From positions 3,224,001 through 3,288,000 of the forward strand of contig NZ_CP102287.1 of NCBI RefSeq assembly GCF_025151385.1: a stretch of DNA of 64,000 bases, given 5' to 3'. This DNA comes from Hoylesella buccalis ATCC 35310. Its GTDB lineage: Bacteria; Bacteroidota; Bacteroidia; Bacteroidales; Bacteroidaceae. The notes beneath the pieces were generated by a model, which was given only the letters and a program-made list of their open reading frames with translations, was not told the DNA's origin and did no database searches. The translations under genes and the position numbers were made by a program. Positions 46,837-56,080 of this stretch are shown here, piece after piece (the first letter of the stretch is position 1; every line of letters starts with the position of its first letter).

Positions 46837-47961
46837 ATGAACAACAGAAAAATTCGTGTGGCTCTTACACACGGTGATACAAACGGTATCGGATATGAAC
46901 TGATTTTTAAAACTTTCGCAGCTCCAGAGATGTTAGAGCTCTGCACGCCCATCATCTATGGGTCGCCCAAAATTGCTGCTTACCACCGAAAGGCGCTGGA
47001 CATCCAGGCCAACTTCAGCATCATCAACACGGCTGATGAGGTGTGCGACGGTCGCATCAACCTGATGACCTGCTTTGATGACGAGGTGAAAGTGGAGTTG
47101 GGAACCCCTACGGAAGAGTCGGGACAGGCGGCAGTGCGTGCCCTTGACCGTGCCATGACCGATTATCGGGAAGGGGTTTACGACGTGCTGGTGGCAGCTC
47201 CCATGAGCGCCGATGGCATTAAGTTTGGCAACCTCACATTCGATAGCTTGGAAAACTACCTACAGACTTGCTTGGGAGAGGGGAAGCAAACCACCACGTT
47301 GTACCTGAACGACTTCATGCATGTGGCCGTGGTGGCCGACGATCAACCTCTGAAAGCGGCCATGGAGAACATCACGTTAGAGAACATTGTTCACAAGGCA
47401 GCTATCCTGTACCTCACCTTAAAGCGTGACCTGCGTGTCGCCAACCCGCGCATTGCAGTGCTGGGTCTTAATCCGAAGGCCGATGGGGCAGAGGAGCAGG
47501 AAATCATTCGTCCGGCTGTTGCCAAGCTTTCGGATGCTGGCATGTGCGCTTTTGGTCCTTATGCGGCCGAGACGTTCTTTGGCTCCAACGATTATGATGC
47601 GTTTGATGGCATCTTGGCGATGTATCACGACCAGGCCATGTTGCCTTTTAAGACGCTGTCGCTGGAAGAGGGAGTGAGTGCCATCGCTAACTTGCCCATC
47701 GTCTGTACCAAAACCAATTATACGCCAATGTTCGAGGTGGCCGGTCAGGGTGTTATCAATGAGAACCCACTGCGGCAAGCCGTTTATCTGGCCATCGACA
47801 TCTATCGCAACCGCTTCAACTATGATGAGCCGATGAAAAATCCGCTGCCCAAGCTTTATCATGAACGCCGCGAGGACCGTGGCAGAGGTCGCTTCAATGC
47901 GCCCAAGCGTCAGATGAAGGGCGAGCAGCAGGCCAGTCAGCCAAAGAAAGATGAAAAGTAA
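46837..47961 (+). CDS. pdxA: 4-hydroxythreonine-4-phosphate dehydrogenase
   Basis: Pyridoxal-5'-phosphate synthesis enzyme, NAD(P)-dependent, acting with PdxJ. The 374-residue protein begins with [16 protein letters not shown] and contains [56 protein letters not shown] and [19 protein letters not shown], all PdxA blocks; His and Asp metal ligands are in MYHDQ. The last 30 residues form a basic, glutamine-rich tail that is longer than usual. The stop overlaps the start of the next gene by 11 bases. Confidence 0.94.
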   Translation: MNNRKIRVALTHGDTNGIGYELIFKTFAAPEMLELCTPIIYGSPKIAAYHRKALDIQANFSIINTADEVCDGRINLMTCFDDEVKVELGTPTEESGQAAVRALDRAMTDYREGVYDVLVAAPMSADGIKFGNLTFDSLENYLQTCLGEGKQTTTLYLNDFMHVAVVADDQPLKAAMENITLENIVHKAAILYLTLKRDLRVANPRIAVLGLNPKADGAEEQEIIRPAVAKLSDAGMCAFGPYAAETFFGSNDYDAFDGILAMYHDQAMLPFKTLSLEEGVSAIANLPIVCTKTNYTPMFEVAGQGVINENPLRQAVYLAIDIYRNRFNYDEPMKNPLPKLYHERREDRGRGRFNAPKRQMKGEQQASQPKKDEK

Positions 47962-49015
47962 ATATCAGAATGGCTTCTTCATTTTTGGGTTAGTCATACT
48001 TGTCATCATGGTCACCCAACTCAATTTCACCGAAGTGTGGAATGGGTTGACCCATGCAGGCTATTGGTTCTTTGCCATTGTAGCCCTGTGGGCGGTGTTA
48101 TATGTGTTCAACACCGCAGCTTGGTACTTGATCATCCGAAGCAGTGAGCCTGTTTATTCGTCGCAAGAATCGACAAGTGGTGACGACAACGCAGCTGGGA
48201 AGCCTGTGAAGAAGGTGGGCTTTTGGTGGCTCTACAAGATTACCGTGTCTGGGTTTGCGCTCAACTACGCCACTCCTGGCGGATTGATGGGTGGCGAGCC
48301 TTACCGCATCATGGAGCTGTCGCCACGAATAGGTGCCGAGCGAGCGTCGTCATCGGTGATTCTTTATGTGATGACACACATCTTTACCCATTTTTGTTTC
48401 TGGGCCGTCTGCATCGGGTTGTACCTACTCACGCAGCCCATGTCCGTCAAAATGGGGCTGTTGTTGGCTGCCGCAGCGGTGTTCTGCGGACTGGGTATTT
48501 GGTTCTTTCTGGTGGGTTATCAAAAGGGATTGGCGGTGCGCATGATGAATGTGCTGCGCCACATACCGTTTGTCAAGAAGTGGGCTCAGCCTTTCGTGGA
48601 GAAGCACAGGCAGCAGCTGGACACCGTGGATCGGCAAATTGCGGCCTTGCATCAGCAAAATCCCAAGACTTTTTTGTCGGCCGTAGCGTTGGAAATGGCA
48701 TGCAGGTTTTTGTCAGCACTGGAGGTGATGTTCATTTTGATGGTGCTCATGCCACATGTAGACTATCTGCATTGTGTGCTGGTGTTGGCCTTCACGTCGC
48801 TCTTTGCCAATCTGTTGTTCTTCATGCCCCTGCAATTGGGCGGCCGCGAGGGTGGCTTCCTGATGTCAGTATCGGCCCTGGGCATGACGGCCAGCGCGGG
48901 TATCTTCGTGGCTCTGCTGGTGAGACTGCGTGAATTGGTGTGGACGGGCATCGGACTGTTGTTTATCAAGATCAACGAACGAAAGGGACAGGATCAGACG
49001 AAGGCCACGCCTTGA
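47951..49015 (+). CDS. Flippase-like membrane protein (LPG synthase TM / UPF0104 family)
   Basis: The 354-residue protein has about eight hydrophobic segments, starting with [19 protein letters not shown]. It has family features such as the conserved [16 protein letters not shown] block, [20 protein letters not shown], and [18 protein letters not shown] near the C-terminus. The family includes the membrane part of lysylphosphatidylglycerol synthase and glycan-lipid flippase-like proteins, but there is no catalytic transferase domain here. The start overlaps pdxA by 11 bases, so it is translationally coupled. Actual cargo is unknown. Confidence 0.88.
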   Translation: MKSKYQNGFFIFGLVILVIMVTQLNFTEVWNGLTHAGYWFFAIVALWAVLYVFNTAAWYLIIRSSEPVYSSQESTSGDDNAAGKPVKKVGFWWLYKITVSGFALNYATPGGLMGGEPYRIMELSPRIGAERASSSVILYVMTHIFTHFCFWAVCIGLYLLTQPMSVKMGLLLAAAAVFCGLGIWFFLVGYQKGLAVRMMNVLRHIPFVKKWAQPFVEKHRQQLDTVDRQIAALHQQNPKTFLSAVALEMACRFLSALEVMFILMVLMPHVDYLHCVLVLAFTSLFANLLFFMPLQLGGREGGFLMSVSALGMTASAGIFVALLVRLRELVWTGIGLLFIKINERKGQDQTKATP

Positions 49016-49132
49016 CACTCAGGATGGAAGGGACAGACAGATGAATGCTATATAATAAGGTGGAGCGATGGCGCATAAAAACTCAGCCATCCTTGCGGCT
49101 ATCTCGAATAAATTGTTTAATTTTGTCAACCA

Positions 49133-50398
49133 ATGAACACTTCGGAATTGCAGAAAGTTAAGCAGCGTTACAGCATCGTGGGCAACTCTGACGAGCTGAA
49201 CCATGCGCTGGATGTGGCCCTTCAGGTCGCACCCACTGACCTGTCGGTCTTGATATTCGGAGAGAGTGGCGTGGGCAAAGAAATCGTTCCGCGCGTTATT
49301 CACGACCATTCACCTCGAAGACGAGAGCGGTATTTTGCAATCAACTGTGGTTCTATCCCTGAAGGAACCATCGACAGTGAATTGTTCGGACACGAGAAAG
49401 GGTCGTTCACCGGTGCCATCGGTGAGAGCGAAGGCTATTTTGGCATAGCCAACAAAGGCACCATCTTCATGGACGAGGTGGGCGAACTGCCACTGGCTAC
49501 GCAAGCTCGCCTGCTGCGTGTGCTGGAAACCGGCGAATATATCCGCGTGGGCGGACAAGAGGTTCGCAAGACCGATGTGCGTATCGTGGCAGCCACCAAC
49601 GTGAACATGCCTAAAGCTATCAGTGAGGGACGGTTTAGAGAAGATTTGTATTATCGTCTCAACACCATCCCCATCAAGATGCCTCCTCTGCGTGACCGCG
49701 GGGAAGACGTGATTTTGCTGTTCCGCTTGTTCTCGATGCAGATGGCCGAGAAATACCGCCTGCCAAAGATTAGTCTCACCGAAGATGCCAAACAGCTGAT
49801 GCTGAATTACAAGTGGCCGGGCAACGTTCGGCAGCTGAAGAACATCACCGAGCAGATGTCGGTGTTGGTGAAAGACAGGGAAATCAACGCACAGCTGTTG
49901 CAGCAGTTCATCCCACGCGATCCCGAAAGCACGCAACTGGCACCCATCTCGCCACAAGGATCGCACAGCTACGAAAGCGAGCGCGAGATACTGTATAAAA
50001 TATTATACGAGCTGAGGGGCAACGTGAGTGATCTGCGAAGGGATTTGAACAGCCTCAGAAAACAACTTAACGAGGCGCAACAGCAAAATGTTGGTGTGGC
50101 TTATCAAGGACAGGTGCATGCGTTGGATAATAAACTGGCAGGATATCCCAATATGCCGCAGCACCCCCAGGTAACCGCACCGCAGGCAAACGTACGGTCA
50201 TCGGCCGATCCAGAGGATGCCATCGTGGAGGAAGTGACCGAACCAGAGAGCCTGAACTTGAACGATCTAGGGCGGAAAATGGTGGAGAAGGCTCTCGAAC
50301 GTAATGGTGGAAACCGCAAGAAAGCCGCACAGGAACTCGGTATATCTGACCGTACGCTGTATAGAAGAATTAAACAATATGGACTGGATAAGAGTTGA
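49133..50398 (+). CDS. Sigma54-interaction-domain transcriptional regulator
   Basis: The 421-residue AAA+ activator of RpoN-dependent promoters has no receiver or GAF domain at its N-terminus; the ATPase begins near residue 15. The Walker A motif is GESGVGKE (43-50). The sigma54-contact loop reads GSFTGA (90-95) instead of the usual GAFTGA, a mild change. Walker B is IFMDEV (111-116), with the Arg finger region FREDLYYRLN downstream. A Gln-rich linker (about 290-360) leads to a Fis-type HTH (ALERNGGNRKKAAQELGISDRTLYRRI). The lack of a sensory domain suggests control by level or by a partner. The LptE gene follows after four bases. Confidence 0.94.
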   Translation: MNTSELQKVKQRYSIVGNSDELNHALDVALQVAPTDLSVLIFGESGVGKEIVPRVIHDHSPRRRERYFAINCGSIPEGTIDSELFGHEKGSFTGAIGESEGYFGIANKGTIFMDEVGELPLATQARLLRVLETGEYIRVGGQEVRKTDVRIVAATNVNMPKAISEGRFREDLYYRLNTIPIKMPPLRDRGEDVILLFRLFSMQMAEKYRLPKISLTEDAKQLMLNYKWPGNVRQLKNITEQMSVLVKDREINAQLLQQFIPRDPESTQLAPISPQGSHSYESEREILYKILYELRGNVSDLRRDLNSLRKQLNEAQQQNVGVAYQGQVHALDNKLAGYPNMPQHPQVTAPQANVRSSADPEDAIVEEVTEPESLNLNDLGRKMVEKALERNGGNRKKAAQELGISDRTLYRRIKQYGLDKS

Positions 50399-50402
50399 CG
50401 GT

Positions 50403-50933
50403 ATGGCAGCAGGAAAATATTACCACGCATGTGGCAACCTTATCATCAGTCTTGTTGTGGGCTTTATGCTCATGGCTTGCTCTGTTAGCTATAAGTTTAA
50501 TGGTGCCAGCATCGACTATACCAAGACCAAGACGATCCAAATCGTCGACTTTCCCATACGAAGTAGTTATGTGTGGGGACCGATGGGGCCGATGTTCAAC
50601 AACGAACTGAAAGACGTTTTCGCCAACCACACCCGTCTACAGCAGGTGAGGCGTAATGGAGATCTGAAAATAGAAGGCGAGATTGTGTCGTACACGCAGC
50701 GTAACAAGTCGGTCTCCAGCGAAGGGCATTCGGCACAAACCGAGCTGACTCTTACGGTGAACGTGCGCTTCACCAATAACGTCAACCATACGGAAGACTT
50801 TGAAAGACAGTTCTCATCCGCGAAGTCGTACGAGACAACGCAGAACCTGAGCTCAGTGCAGGAAGAATTGGTATCGCAAATGGTGAAAGATCTTGCAGAC
50901 CAAATTTTCAATGCGACCGTAGCCAACTGGTAA
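50403..50933 (+). CDS. LptE-family LPS-assembly lipoprotein
   Basis: The 176-residue lipoprotein would plug the LptD channel that inserts LPS in the outer membrane. The start at 50403 follows the previous stop by four bases and gives a lipoprotein signal (LISLVVGFMLMACSVSYKF, Cys about 26); an earlier frame start at 50304 lies inside the upstream gene. The body (SIDYTKTKTIQIVDFPIR, LKIEGEIVSYTQRNKSVS, LTVNVRFTNNVNHTEDFER) fits the short LptE family of Bacteroidetes. LptD is not in the window. Confidence 0.88.
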   Translation: MAAGKYYHACGNLIISLVVGFMLMACSVSYKFNGASIDYTKTKTIQIVDFPIRSSYVWGPMGPMFNNELKDVFANHTRLQQVRRNGDLKIEGEIVSYTQRNKSVSSEGHSAQTELTLTVNVRFTNNVNHTEDFERQFSSAKSYETTQNLSSVQEELVSQMVKDLADQIFNATVANW

Positions 50934-50957
50934 CTTCAAGCAATCAACAACCTACAG

Positions 50958-51710
50958 ATGGATCTGACCCGACTGATACAACATCCAGAAACGATGGACA
51001 AGGAGACGCTCTATGACCTGAGAAGCCTGCTTGCCCTTCACCCGTATTATCAGACGGCAAGGTTGCTGATGTTGCAAAACCTGTATCTTCTGCACGACCC
51101 CTCGTTTGATGAAGAACTGCGACGAGCCGCCATCTATCTCACCGATCGGAAGGTTCTCTTCAGTCTCATCGAGGCGGCGCATTATCAACTCAAGCGGGCG
51201 GACAAGGATAAACAGAATCCACAAAATCAACCTGTGGATGACGATCGTACCATCTCACTGATTGACAACTTCCTCGAAACCATTCCTGCCGATGAAGAGG
51301 AAACCAGCAAGAAACGCAAGCCTACACCAGCAGATGCTGCCGTTGACTATGTGGCTTATCTTATGGAGGTGGAAAACAGTGAGGAACAACAGGAGTCGTC
51401 ACCCTCACTACACCTCAAAGGTCAGGAACTTATCGACAGCTTCATAGAGAAAAGCGGCGATGGACGCATCCAATTGAGCGACACGCCCGAATATCTTCCA
51501 GAACTGCAAGAAGAAAACGAGAACAGTGAACCGGATGAGGGATACTTCACTGAGACACTGGCCAAAATATACATCAAACAGGGAAGATATCAGCAGGCAT
51601 TGGAAATAATTCAGCGATTAAATTTGAATTATCCAAAAAAAAATAGTTACTTTGCAGACCAATTACGTTTTTTAGAGAAATTAATATTAAACAATAAAAT
51701 AAACAAATAA
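50958..51710 (+). CDS. Conserved Bacteroidales protein with C-terminal TPR-like helices
   Basis: The 250-residue cytoplasmic protein has no signal peptide. The N-terminal half (MDLTRLIQHPETMDKETLYD, LLALHPYYQTARLLMLQN) is helical, and the C-terminal part (FTETLAKIYIKQGRYQQALE) resembles a TPR followed by the helix KNSYFADQLRFLEKLI. The middle is acidic and poor in hydrophobic residues. Its place between lptE and secG suggests a conserved envelope-related gene cluster. No enzymatic motif is visible; the function is unknown. Confidence 0.75.
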   Translation: MDLTRLIQHPETMDKETLYDLRSLLALHPYYQTARLLMLQNLYLLHDPSFDEELRRAAIYLTDRKVLFSLIEAAHYQLKRADKDKQNPQNQPVDDDRTISLIDNFLETIPADEEETSKKRKPTPADAAVDYVAYLMEVENSEEQQESSPSLHLKGQELIDSFIEKSGDGRIQLSDTPEYLPELQEENENSEPDEGYFTETLAKIYIKQGRYQQALEIIQRLNLNYPKKNSYFADQLRFLEKLILNNKINK

Positions 51711-51714
51711 GAAA

Positions 51715-52128
51715 ATGATGTACACATTATTCGTTGGACTCATCGTTCTTGCGTCCTTGTTGATGGTGGGAATCGTATTGATCCAAGAGTCAAAAGGAGG
51801 CGGTTTGGCTTCCAACTTCTCATCTTCAAACGCCATCATGGGAGTTAGAAAAACGACCGACGTCATCGAAAAAGCTACTTGGGGTTTGGCCATCGCAATG
51901 GTAGTCTTGAGCGTAGCATGCGCTTATGTGGCTCCTCACTCAGCCAGCAGTCAGAGTGTGTTGGAGAAGACCGCCACTGAGACACAGACCACCAACCCGA
52001 ACACAACGCCTGGATTTGGCGCCAGTCAGCAACAAGCTCCGGCAGCTGGCGGACAAGCAGCACCTGCAACACAGGGAACACAGTCGGCACCCGCAGCTCC
52101 AAAAGCTCCGGCAACACCGGCAAAGTAG
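51715..52128 (+). CDS. secG: Preprotein translocase subunit SecG
   Basis: Small subunit of the SecYEG channel. The 137-residue protein has two membrane segments, about 4-23 (LFVGLIVLASLLMVGIVL) and about 57-75 (WGLAIAMVVLSVACAYVA), joined by the SecG loop QESKGGGLASNFSSSN. The C-terminal tail of about 55 residues is rich in Ala, Pro, Gln and Thr and is longer than in E. coli. The gene follows the TPR gene by four bases and is the last of the run; its terminator overlaps the tRNA promoter. Confidence 0.93.
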   Translation: MMYTLFVGLIVLASLLMVGIVLIQESKGGGLASNFSSSNAIMGVRKTTDVIEKATWGLAIAMVVLSVACAYVAPHSASSQSVLEKTATETQTTNPNTTPGFGASQQQAPAAGGQAAPATQGTQSAPAAPKAPATPAK

Positions 52129-52142
52129 AAAATAGATAAAAA

Positions 52143-52181
52143 ATAAGGGATTTGTTTGGCTGGATTAAATAAATCCCTTAT
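52143..52181 (+). terminator. secG terminator
   Basis: ATAAGGGATTT (52143-52153) pairs with AAATCCCTTAT (52171-52181) over a 17-base loop, followed by CTTT. Confidence 0.65.
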
Positions 52182-52186
52182 CTTTG
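52155..52186 (+). promoter_or_regulatory. Promoter of tRNA-His, nested in the secG terminator
   Basis: TTTG at 52155-52158 lies in the terminator loop, a 20-base spacer follows, and TATCTTTG at 52179-52186 shares its first bases with the 3' arm of the hairpin. Start would fall near 52193, about 30 bases before the tRNA. Confidence 0.7.
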
Positions 52187-52224
52187 CAATCGCTTCCAAG
52201 TGAGGAAGCAAGTTTTTTATACAT

Positions 52225-52300
52225 GGTGGCCGTAGTTCAGTTGGTTAGAGCGTCAGATTGTGGTTCTGAATGTCGTGGGTTCGAGTCCCACCTGCCACCC
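52225..52300 (+). tRNA. tRNA-His (GTG anticodon)
   Basis: Cloverleaf with anticodon GTG in CAGATT-GTG-GTTCTG, D-loop AGTTCAGTTGG and T-arm GTGGGTTCGAGTCCCAC. The extra 5' G paired to C73, typical of tRNA-His, is present. CCA is not fully encoded. One acceptor pair (6-67) is a C-U mismatch. Confidence 0.93.
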
Positions 52301-52308
52301 ACCCCACT

Positions 52309-52357
52309 AATAAGCGGAAAGCCCGATAAGTTAAGGCTTTCCGCTTATTGCTTTTTT
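52309..52357 (+). terminator. tRNA-His terminator
   Basis: 15-bp stem, AATAAGCGGAAAGCC at 52309-52323 and its complement at 52335-52349, with an 11-base loop and GCTTTTTT after it. Confidence 0.88.
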
Positions 52358-52911
52358 GTATACAAAATCTTTCTGTCGTCTTTCTAAGGTTCGCTGAATT
52401 CATAAATAAAATGAACTCTTTGAGTCGTCACCACATGAGCGTAGGAGGCTCTTTCCTGTCCATGCGAACGGATGCTATGTGTATTCATGAGCTGTTCACC
52501 ATATGAACTGCTGTTCTTTTTCTCATACCTTTTTTGTAACAATAAACCTATTGTCTTTTCTTTAAAATTAAAAATGCTTCGTCATATTTTTATTTAACCC
52601 CATTTTCGCCACAATAAGTTGACTGACACTTTTTTCTTGATGAATGGATCAACATGACGACATGGCTCAAATGGGAGAGTTCTTATGATGTTATGTAGAC
52701 GATTTTGATAAAAAACTTACAAATTATTGCTTTTGTTTGTAATATTTCTGTACTTTTGTAGTCGTAACGACGTGCATCCTACAAAATGTCAAATGGACAT
52801 GACAACTCATGGTCGTATCTGTAGGGGTGTAGCTTATCTGGTTCCGCCTCCGCACATGCTTGATGAGAGATGTTATTGATGCGTGATGGGTACTTGGTGT
52901 CGATGCCATTC
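52358..52911. other. Intergenic stretch before the LRR gene
   Basis: No gene is recognised. It contains a promoter-like pair at 52727-52758 and leads into a 22-bp period array. The rest shows no clear feature. Confidence 0.55.
52727..52758 (+). promoter_or_regulatory. Possible promoter of the LRR gene
   Basis: TTG at 52727-52729, 21-base spacer, TACTTTTG at 52751-52758. The leader to 53081 would be about 315 bases and would include the whole 22-bp repeat array. Confidence 0.5.
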
Positions 52912-53043
52912 CAAACTCTATGGGTTTGCACTCCAATCTCTATGAGTTTGAGTGCTAAACTCAATGAGTTTGCACACTAAACTCAATGAGTTTGCGCAGC
53001 AAGTTGTATGCATTTCCTGTCCAAACTGAAAATTGAATGTTAA
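52912..53043 (+). repeat. 22-bp period array, six units
   Basis: Units start at 52912, 52934, 52956, 52978, 53000 and 53022. The best two read TAAACTCAATGAGTTTGC; the first and last are diverged. The core AAACTCAATGAGTTT is a dyad. The array ends 38 bases before the LRR start. Confidence 0.85.
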
Positions 53044-53080
53044 CTGATATTTACAAATTATTAAAAAAATGAGACAAAGT

Positions 53081-54718
53081 ATGAAGAAAATTTTACTCAT
53101 GATTGCACTTTTTACCTGTGCATCCTGGTCGGTCATGGCAGCTGACACCGACAAGCCAGCTGCAGTGTTTACCTATAACGAAGCACATGTGAACAAGCCT
53201 GTGAAAGTTGGACTGGCAGCAACTGGCAGCTTTTCGGTAGATTGGGGCGACGGCGTTCTCAAAAAGTATGACAAAACGCAGTTTTGCATCGATTACGTGA
53301 AGGGAAAGCAGGTGAAGCTGTATGGCGATTTTGTGCAAATTGTTGCCGTCGCTCAAGAGATTGAAGAGATGGATTTGAGTGGTTGTCCCAACATTCAGCG
53401 TCTTCATATCTATGAAAACAACATCAAACATTTGAACGTGTCGCACATGACGAAGATGATCGGACTGTATGCTGCAAAAAATGAAATTGAAAACGAGATG
53501 GATTTCTCCGGCTGCAACGGCTTGAAAGTCATCGACCTCAGTGAAAACAAGATTCCGGGCAAGATGGATTGCAGCGGCATGAAAAGTCTTTCGAAGGTCG
53601 ACGTGTCTGTCAACCAGCTCACTCAACTGTTGCTGCCCAAGGATGAGAATACAGTTCTGGTGGATGTAAACTGCGATAACAACGAGTTGACTGACATTGA
53701 TGTTACGGGCTTAAAAAAACTCGATGAGCTTTCTTGCTCAAGCAACAAACTTCAAACAATCGACCTTACCGGTCTATCATCCTTGACGAAGTTATATGCC
53801 GACCACAATGAAATCAAAACCATCACGTTTCCGCGGGAAAATAAGCTGGATTTGCTCAACCTGAGTTTCAATCAGCTGGAGAGCATCAACCTGGTGCCCT
53901 TGTTTCAACTCACTGGCTTGTACCTGTACAACAACAAATTGACGGAACTGGACTTGACACCCAATCGCAACCTGCGGTGGATCAATGTGGAACACAACAA
54001 CCTGTCTAAATTCAGCACCAAGTCGCAGCCGCAGTTGGCGTTGTTGCGCGTTTCTTACAACAACCTCTCTGAACTGGACATCACAACCAACAAGATGGTC
54101 AACACGCTTTATGCTGAGCACAACCGGCTTACCAACATTGATGTAAGCAACAACCCATCACTGTTTGATTTCAATATCGGCAACAACCAGTTGACTACCC
54201 TCGACATCTCTAAGAACCCGAGCATGTATTACCTCCGTTGCGACAGTAATGAGATTGCCAGCCTGGATTTGTCGGCCAACCAAGACCTCCATCTGGTGGC
54301 AGCCGAACATAACAAACTCACTACGTTAGACCTTCAGGGCAAAAAAAGTCTGCGAGGACTCTTTCTTCAGGACAACGCCATGGCTGACGCTGAACTGAAT
54401 AAAATCATCGCAGCTTTGCCTGACATCAAAGGTAAGAAGCCCATCCAAGGCGTGACGTGGAGCGATCAGCTGGTGTACTCTTGTCAGAACAGTGCCGATG
54501 TACACAAGAGCGAGGCCGAGCAGAAAGGTTGGAAGGTAACCGAGAAAATCACATCGGGCATTAACCGCTTGCTCCCAGAAGGTTCAAGCGAAGTCGTGCG
54601 CTGCCTGTATTATAATCTCAGCGGCCAACGGCTCAACGCCGAACCTATCCATGGCTTGTACCTTATAAAAGAGGTGAGAAGCAACGGCACAAGTACCGTG
54701 CGCAAGATGACGAAGTAA
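53081..54718 (+). CDS. Secreted internalin-like leucine-rich-repeat protein
   Basis: The 545-residue protein is started at ATG 53081 (MKKILLMIALFTCASWSVMA), a good signal peptide; an upstream ATG at 53069 adds four residues. A short beta region with FSVDWGDGVLK is followed by about fifteen 21-22-residue leucine-rich repeats (LYLYNNKLTELDLTPNRN, NIGNNQLTTLDISKNPS). The C-terminus (YYNLSGQRLNAEPIHGLYLI) is a T9SS-type sorting module, so the protein is probably delivered to the surface. LRR proteins of this kind bind host proteins or other cells; the partner is unknown. Confidence 0.86.
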   Translation: MKKILLMIALFTCASWSVMAADTDKPAAVFTYNEAHVNKPVKVGLAATGSFSVDWGDGVLKKYDKTQFCIDYVKGKQVKLYGDFVQIVAVAQEIEEMDLSGCPNIQRLHIYENNIKHLNVSHMTKMIGLYAAKNEIENEMDFSGCNGLKVIDLSENKIPGKMDCSGMKSLSKVDVSVNQLTQLLLPKDENTVLVDVNCDNNELTDIDVTGLKKLDELSCSSNKLQTIDLTGLSSLTKLYADHNEIKTITFPRENKLDLLNLSFNQLESINLVPLFQLTGLYLYNNKLTELDLTPNRNLRWINVEHNNLSKFSTKSQPQLALLRVSYNNLSELDITTNKMVNTLYAEHNRLTNIDVSNNPSLFDFNIGNNQLTTLDISKNPSMYYLRCDSNEIASLDLSANQDLHLVAAEHNKLTTLDLQGKKSLRGLFLQDNAMADAELNKIIAALPDIKGKKPIQGVTWSDQLVYSCQNSADVHKSEAEQKGWKVTEKITSGINRLLPEGSSEVVRCLYYNLSGQRLNAEPIHGLYLIKEVRSNGTSTVRKMTK

Positions 54719-54760
54719 GCACGTCGCTCACACCAGCAAACGGTGCTAAAAACAATGAAT

Positions 54761-54796
54761 AACGCCTTCCGGTTGAGATAATCGGAGGGCGTTTTG
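54761..54796 (+). terminator. Terminator of the LRR gene
   Basis: AACGCCTTCCG pairs with CGGAGGGCGTT (one G-U) at 54783-54793, followed by TTTT. Confidence 0.75.
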
Positions 54797-54928
54797 CATT
54801 TACACTGGCGCCATGTCAATCGCGTTTCAATCATCCCAGAAGACCCATGTGTAGACGATTGTAGCATGATAACTATCAACAAATCAGTGTCTTACATTTT
54901 TAAAATTAGACTTAAAAAGATTGAATAA

Positions 54929-54960
54929 TTTGTCTGTTCGCCTTTTTTTGCATACCTTTG
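54929..54960 (+). promoter_or_regulatory. Promoter of the lytic transglycosylase gene
   Basis: TTTG at 54929-54932, 20-base spacer, TACCTTTG at 54953-54960. The leader to 55125 would be about 155 bases and contains a TTGACAA/TTGTCAA hairpin at 55081-55099. Confidence 0.7.
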
Positions 54961-55124
54961 CACCCGATAAAAATAGAGATGGTATTTTATAGTGATTATA
55001 AGCAGGCCATCTACTAAGTATCTAACGGAGCCGGATGAGCAGAAAAAAAAGTTCTCACATAGCTGCCATCCCGGGCATGTTTGACAAGAGCGTTGTCAAG
55101 TCCAGGCTCCATAAACAAGTAAAT

Positions 55125-55568
55125 ATGGAGAGAATAAAAAAGATTGTTTTTGTAACATGGATAATCTTGCTCTTTCTTCCCGGTTTTGCCTTGGCAGGAC
55201 AGATGAAAGGCACCAGTGCAACAAGCAATTTCGATTGGACTCCAGTGATGGAGGCAATCATTCATGTAGAGAGTCGTGGAAATGTCAAAGCGAGGAGCGG
55301 AAATTCGGTAGGTGTCATGCAGATTACGCCGATACTCGTAGCAGAATGCAATCAAATCTTGAAAAGACGTAACAGCAAGAAACGCTACAAGCTGTCAGAC
55401 CGCCTAAGTGTGGCAAAGTCTAAAGAGATGTTTCTATTGATTCAATCGGTGTATAACCCGAATAACAACGTTGAGAAAGCAATCCGTTCATGGAACGGTG
55501 GACCTAACTACAGTAACCGTAGTACGCATCATTACTTCAGGAAAGTGATGAAGGTGCTGAGAGGATAA
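55125..55568 (+). CDS. Small secreted lytic transglycosylase-like protein
   Basis: The 147-residue protein has a signal peptide (MERIKKIVFVTWIILLFLPG, cleavage near ALAG). The SLT/lysozyme-like fold shows the catalytic Glu49 in HVESRGNVKARSG, the GVMQITP motif, and SWNGGPNYS near the C-terminus, which corresponds to the usual AYNGGP. It would cut peptidoglycan glycan strands in the periplasm. The ATG at 55125 is preferred; an in-frame start at 55035 would add a 30-residue charged stretch before the signal peptide. It is a single gene with its own promoter and a strong terminator. Confidence 0.86.
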   Translation: MERIKKIVFVTWIILLFLPGFALAGQMKGTSATSNFDWTPVMEAIIHVESRGNVKARSGNSVGVMQITPILVAECNQILKRRNSKKRYKLSDRLSVAKSKEMFLLIQSVYNPNNNVEKAIRSWNGGPNYSNRSTHHYFRKVMKVLRG

Positions 55569-55609
55569 TTAGAGGGTTTGGCTTTTTTACCGATTTAAGA
55601 CTTATAGAG

Positions 55610-55660
55610 ATCCAACTGTTAGAAATCTGAAACAGGATGCTAACAGTTGGATTTTTTTTT
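55610..55660 (+). terminator. Strong terminator of the transglycosylase gene
   Basis: ATCCAACTGTTAG at 55610-55622 pairs perfectly with its complement at 55640-55652, followed by nine Ts. Confidence 0.92.
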
Positions 55661-55793
55661 GTTTGTATAACATGGATGTCGATGATATGGAGCCGAAGCC
55701 ATGTCTTCATATATCATTTTTCATTGGAAACATTGTGAATTTCCGTTGCTTAATTCCCTCCCCCTGTAACGTTCATTCTCTTTATTTTTTACT

Positions 55794-55926
55794 ATCTTTG
55801 CAGAAGATAGGCTTCGCCTCAACATAGAAAGTAAACTTTCTCTGTCTTCGGCTTGCTCAATCTTTGCAGAAGAAATGCTTCGTTTACTTAAACATGGGAA
55901 ACGATGTTTCTTTCCCAAAAAATGAT
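55794..55926 (+). repeat. 66-bp period duplication with promoter box, upstream of GH125
   Basis: ATCTTTGCAGAAGA occurs at 55794 and again at 55860, 66 bases apart, followed in both by A-GCTTCG. Each unit carries a small dyad (GAAAGTAAACTTTC in the first; AAACGATGTTT in the second). TATCTTTG at 55793-55800 is a -7 box. The layout parallels 43845-43952, also with 66-base spacing. The remainder of 55661-56080 shows only a doubtful small frame. Confidence 0.65.
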
Positions 55927-55937
55927 TAAAAACCAAC

Positions 55938-56033
55938 ATGAAAATAGTAATGATGGCCCTGATTGGGCACTGGCTTGTAGGCACAATAGCGGGTATGGTA
56001 CAACAAAGACCACCAATCTCACTGCTGCAATAG
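55938..56033 (+). CDS. Doubtful 31-residue open frame
   Basis: ATG 55938 to TAG 56033 would encode a short hydrophobic peptide (MKIVMMALIGHWLVG...). No family is recognised. It lies between the repeat and the GH125 gene and could be a leader peptide or chance. Confidence 0.2.
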   Translation: MKIVMMALIGHWLVGTIAGMVQQRPPISLLQ

Positions 56034-56080
56034 ATAGAAATGATGACAAGATTATCAAATATTAAATAACAATCACTTTT

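Noticed and set aside
48223..48933. 236-codon frame inside the flippase-like gene
   Set aside because: Different frame of the same strand; the membrane protein explains the sequence.
52184..52387. Open frame over tRNA-His
   Set aside because: It lies across a tRNA and its terminator.
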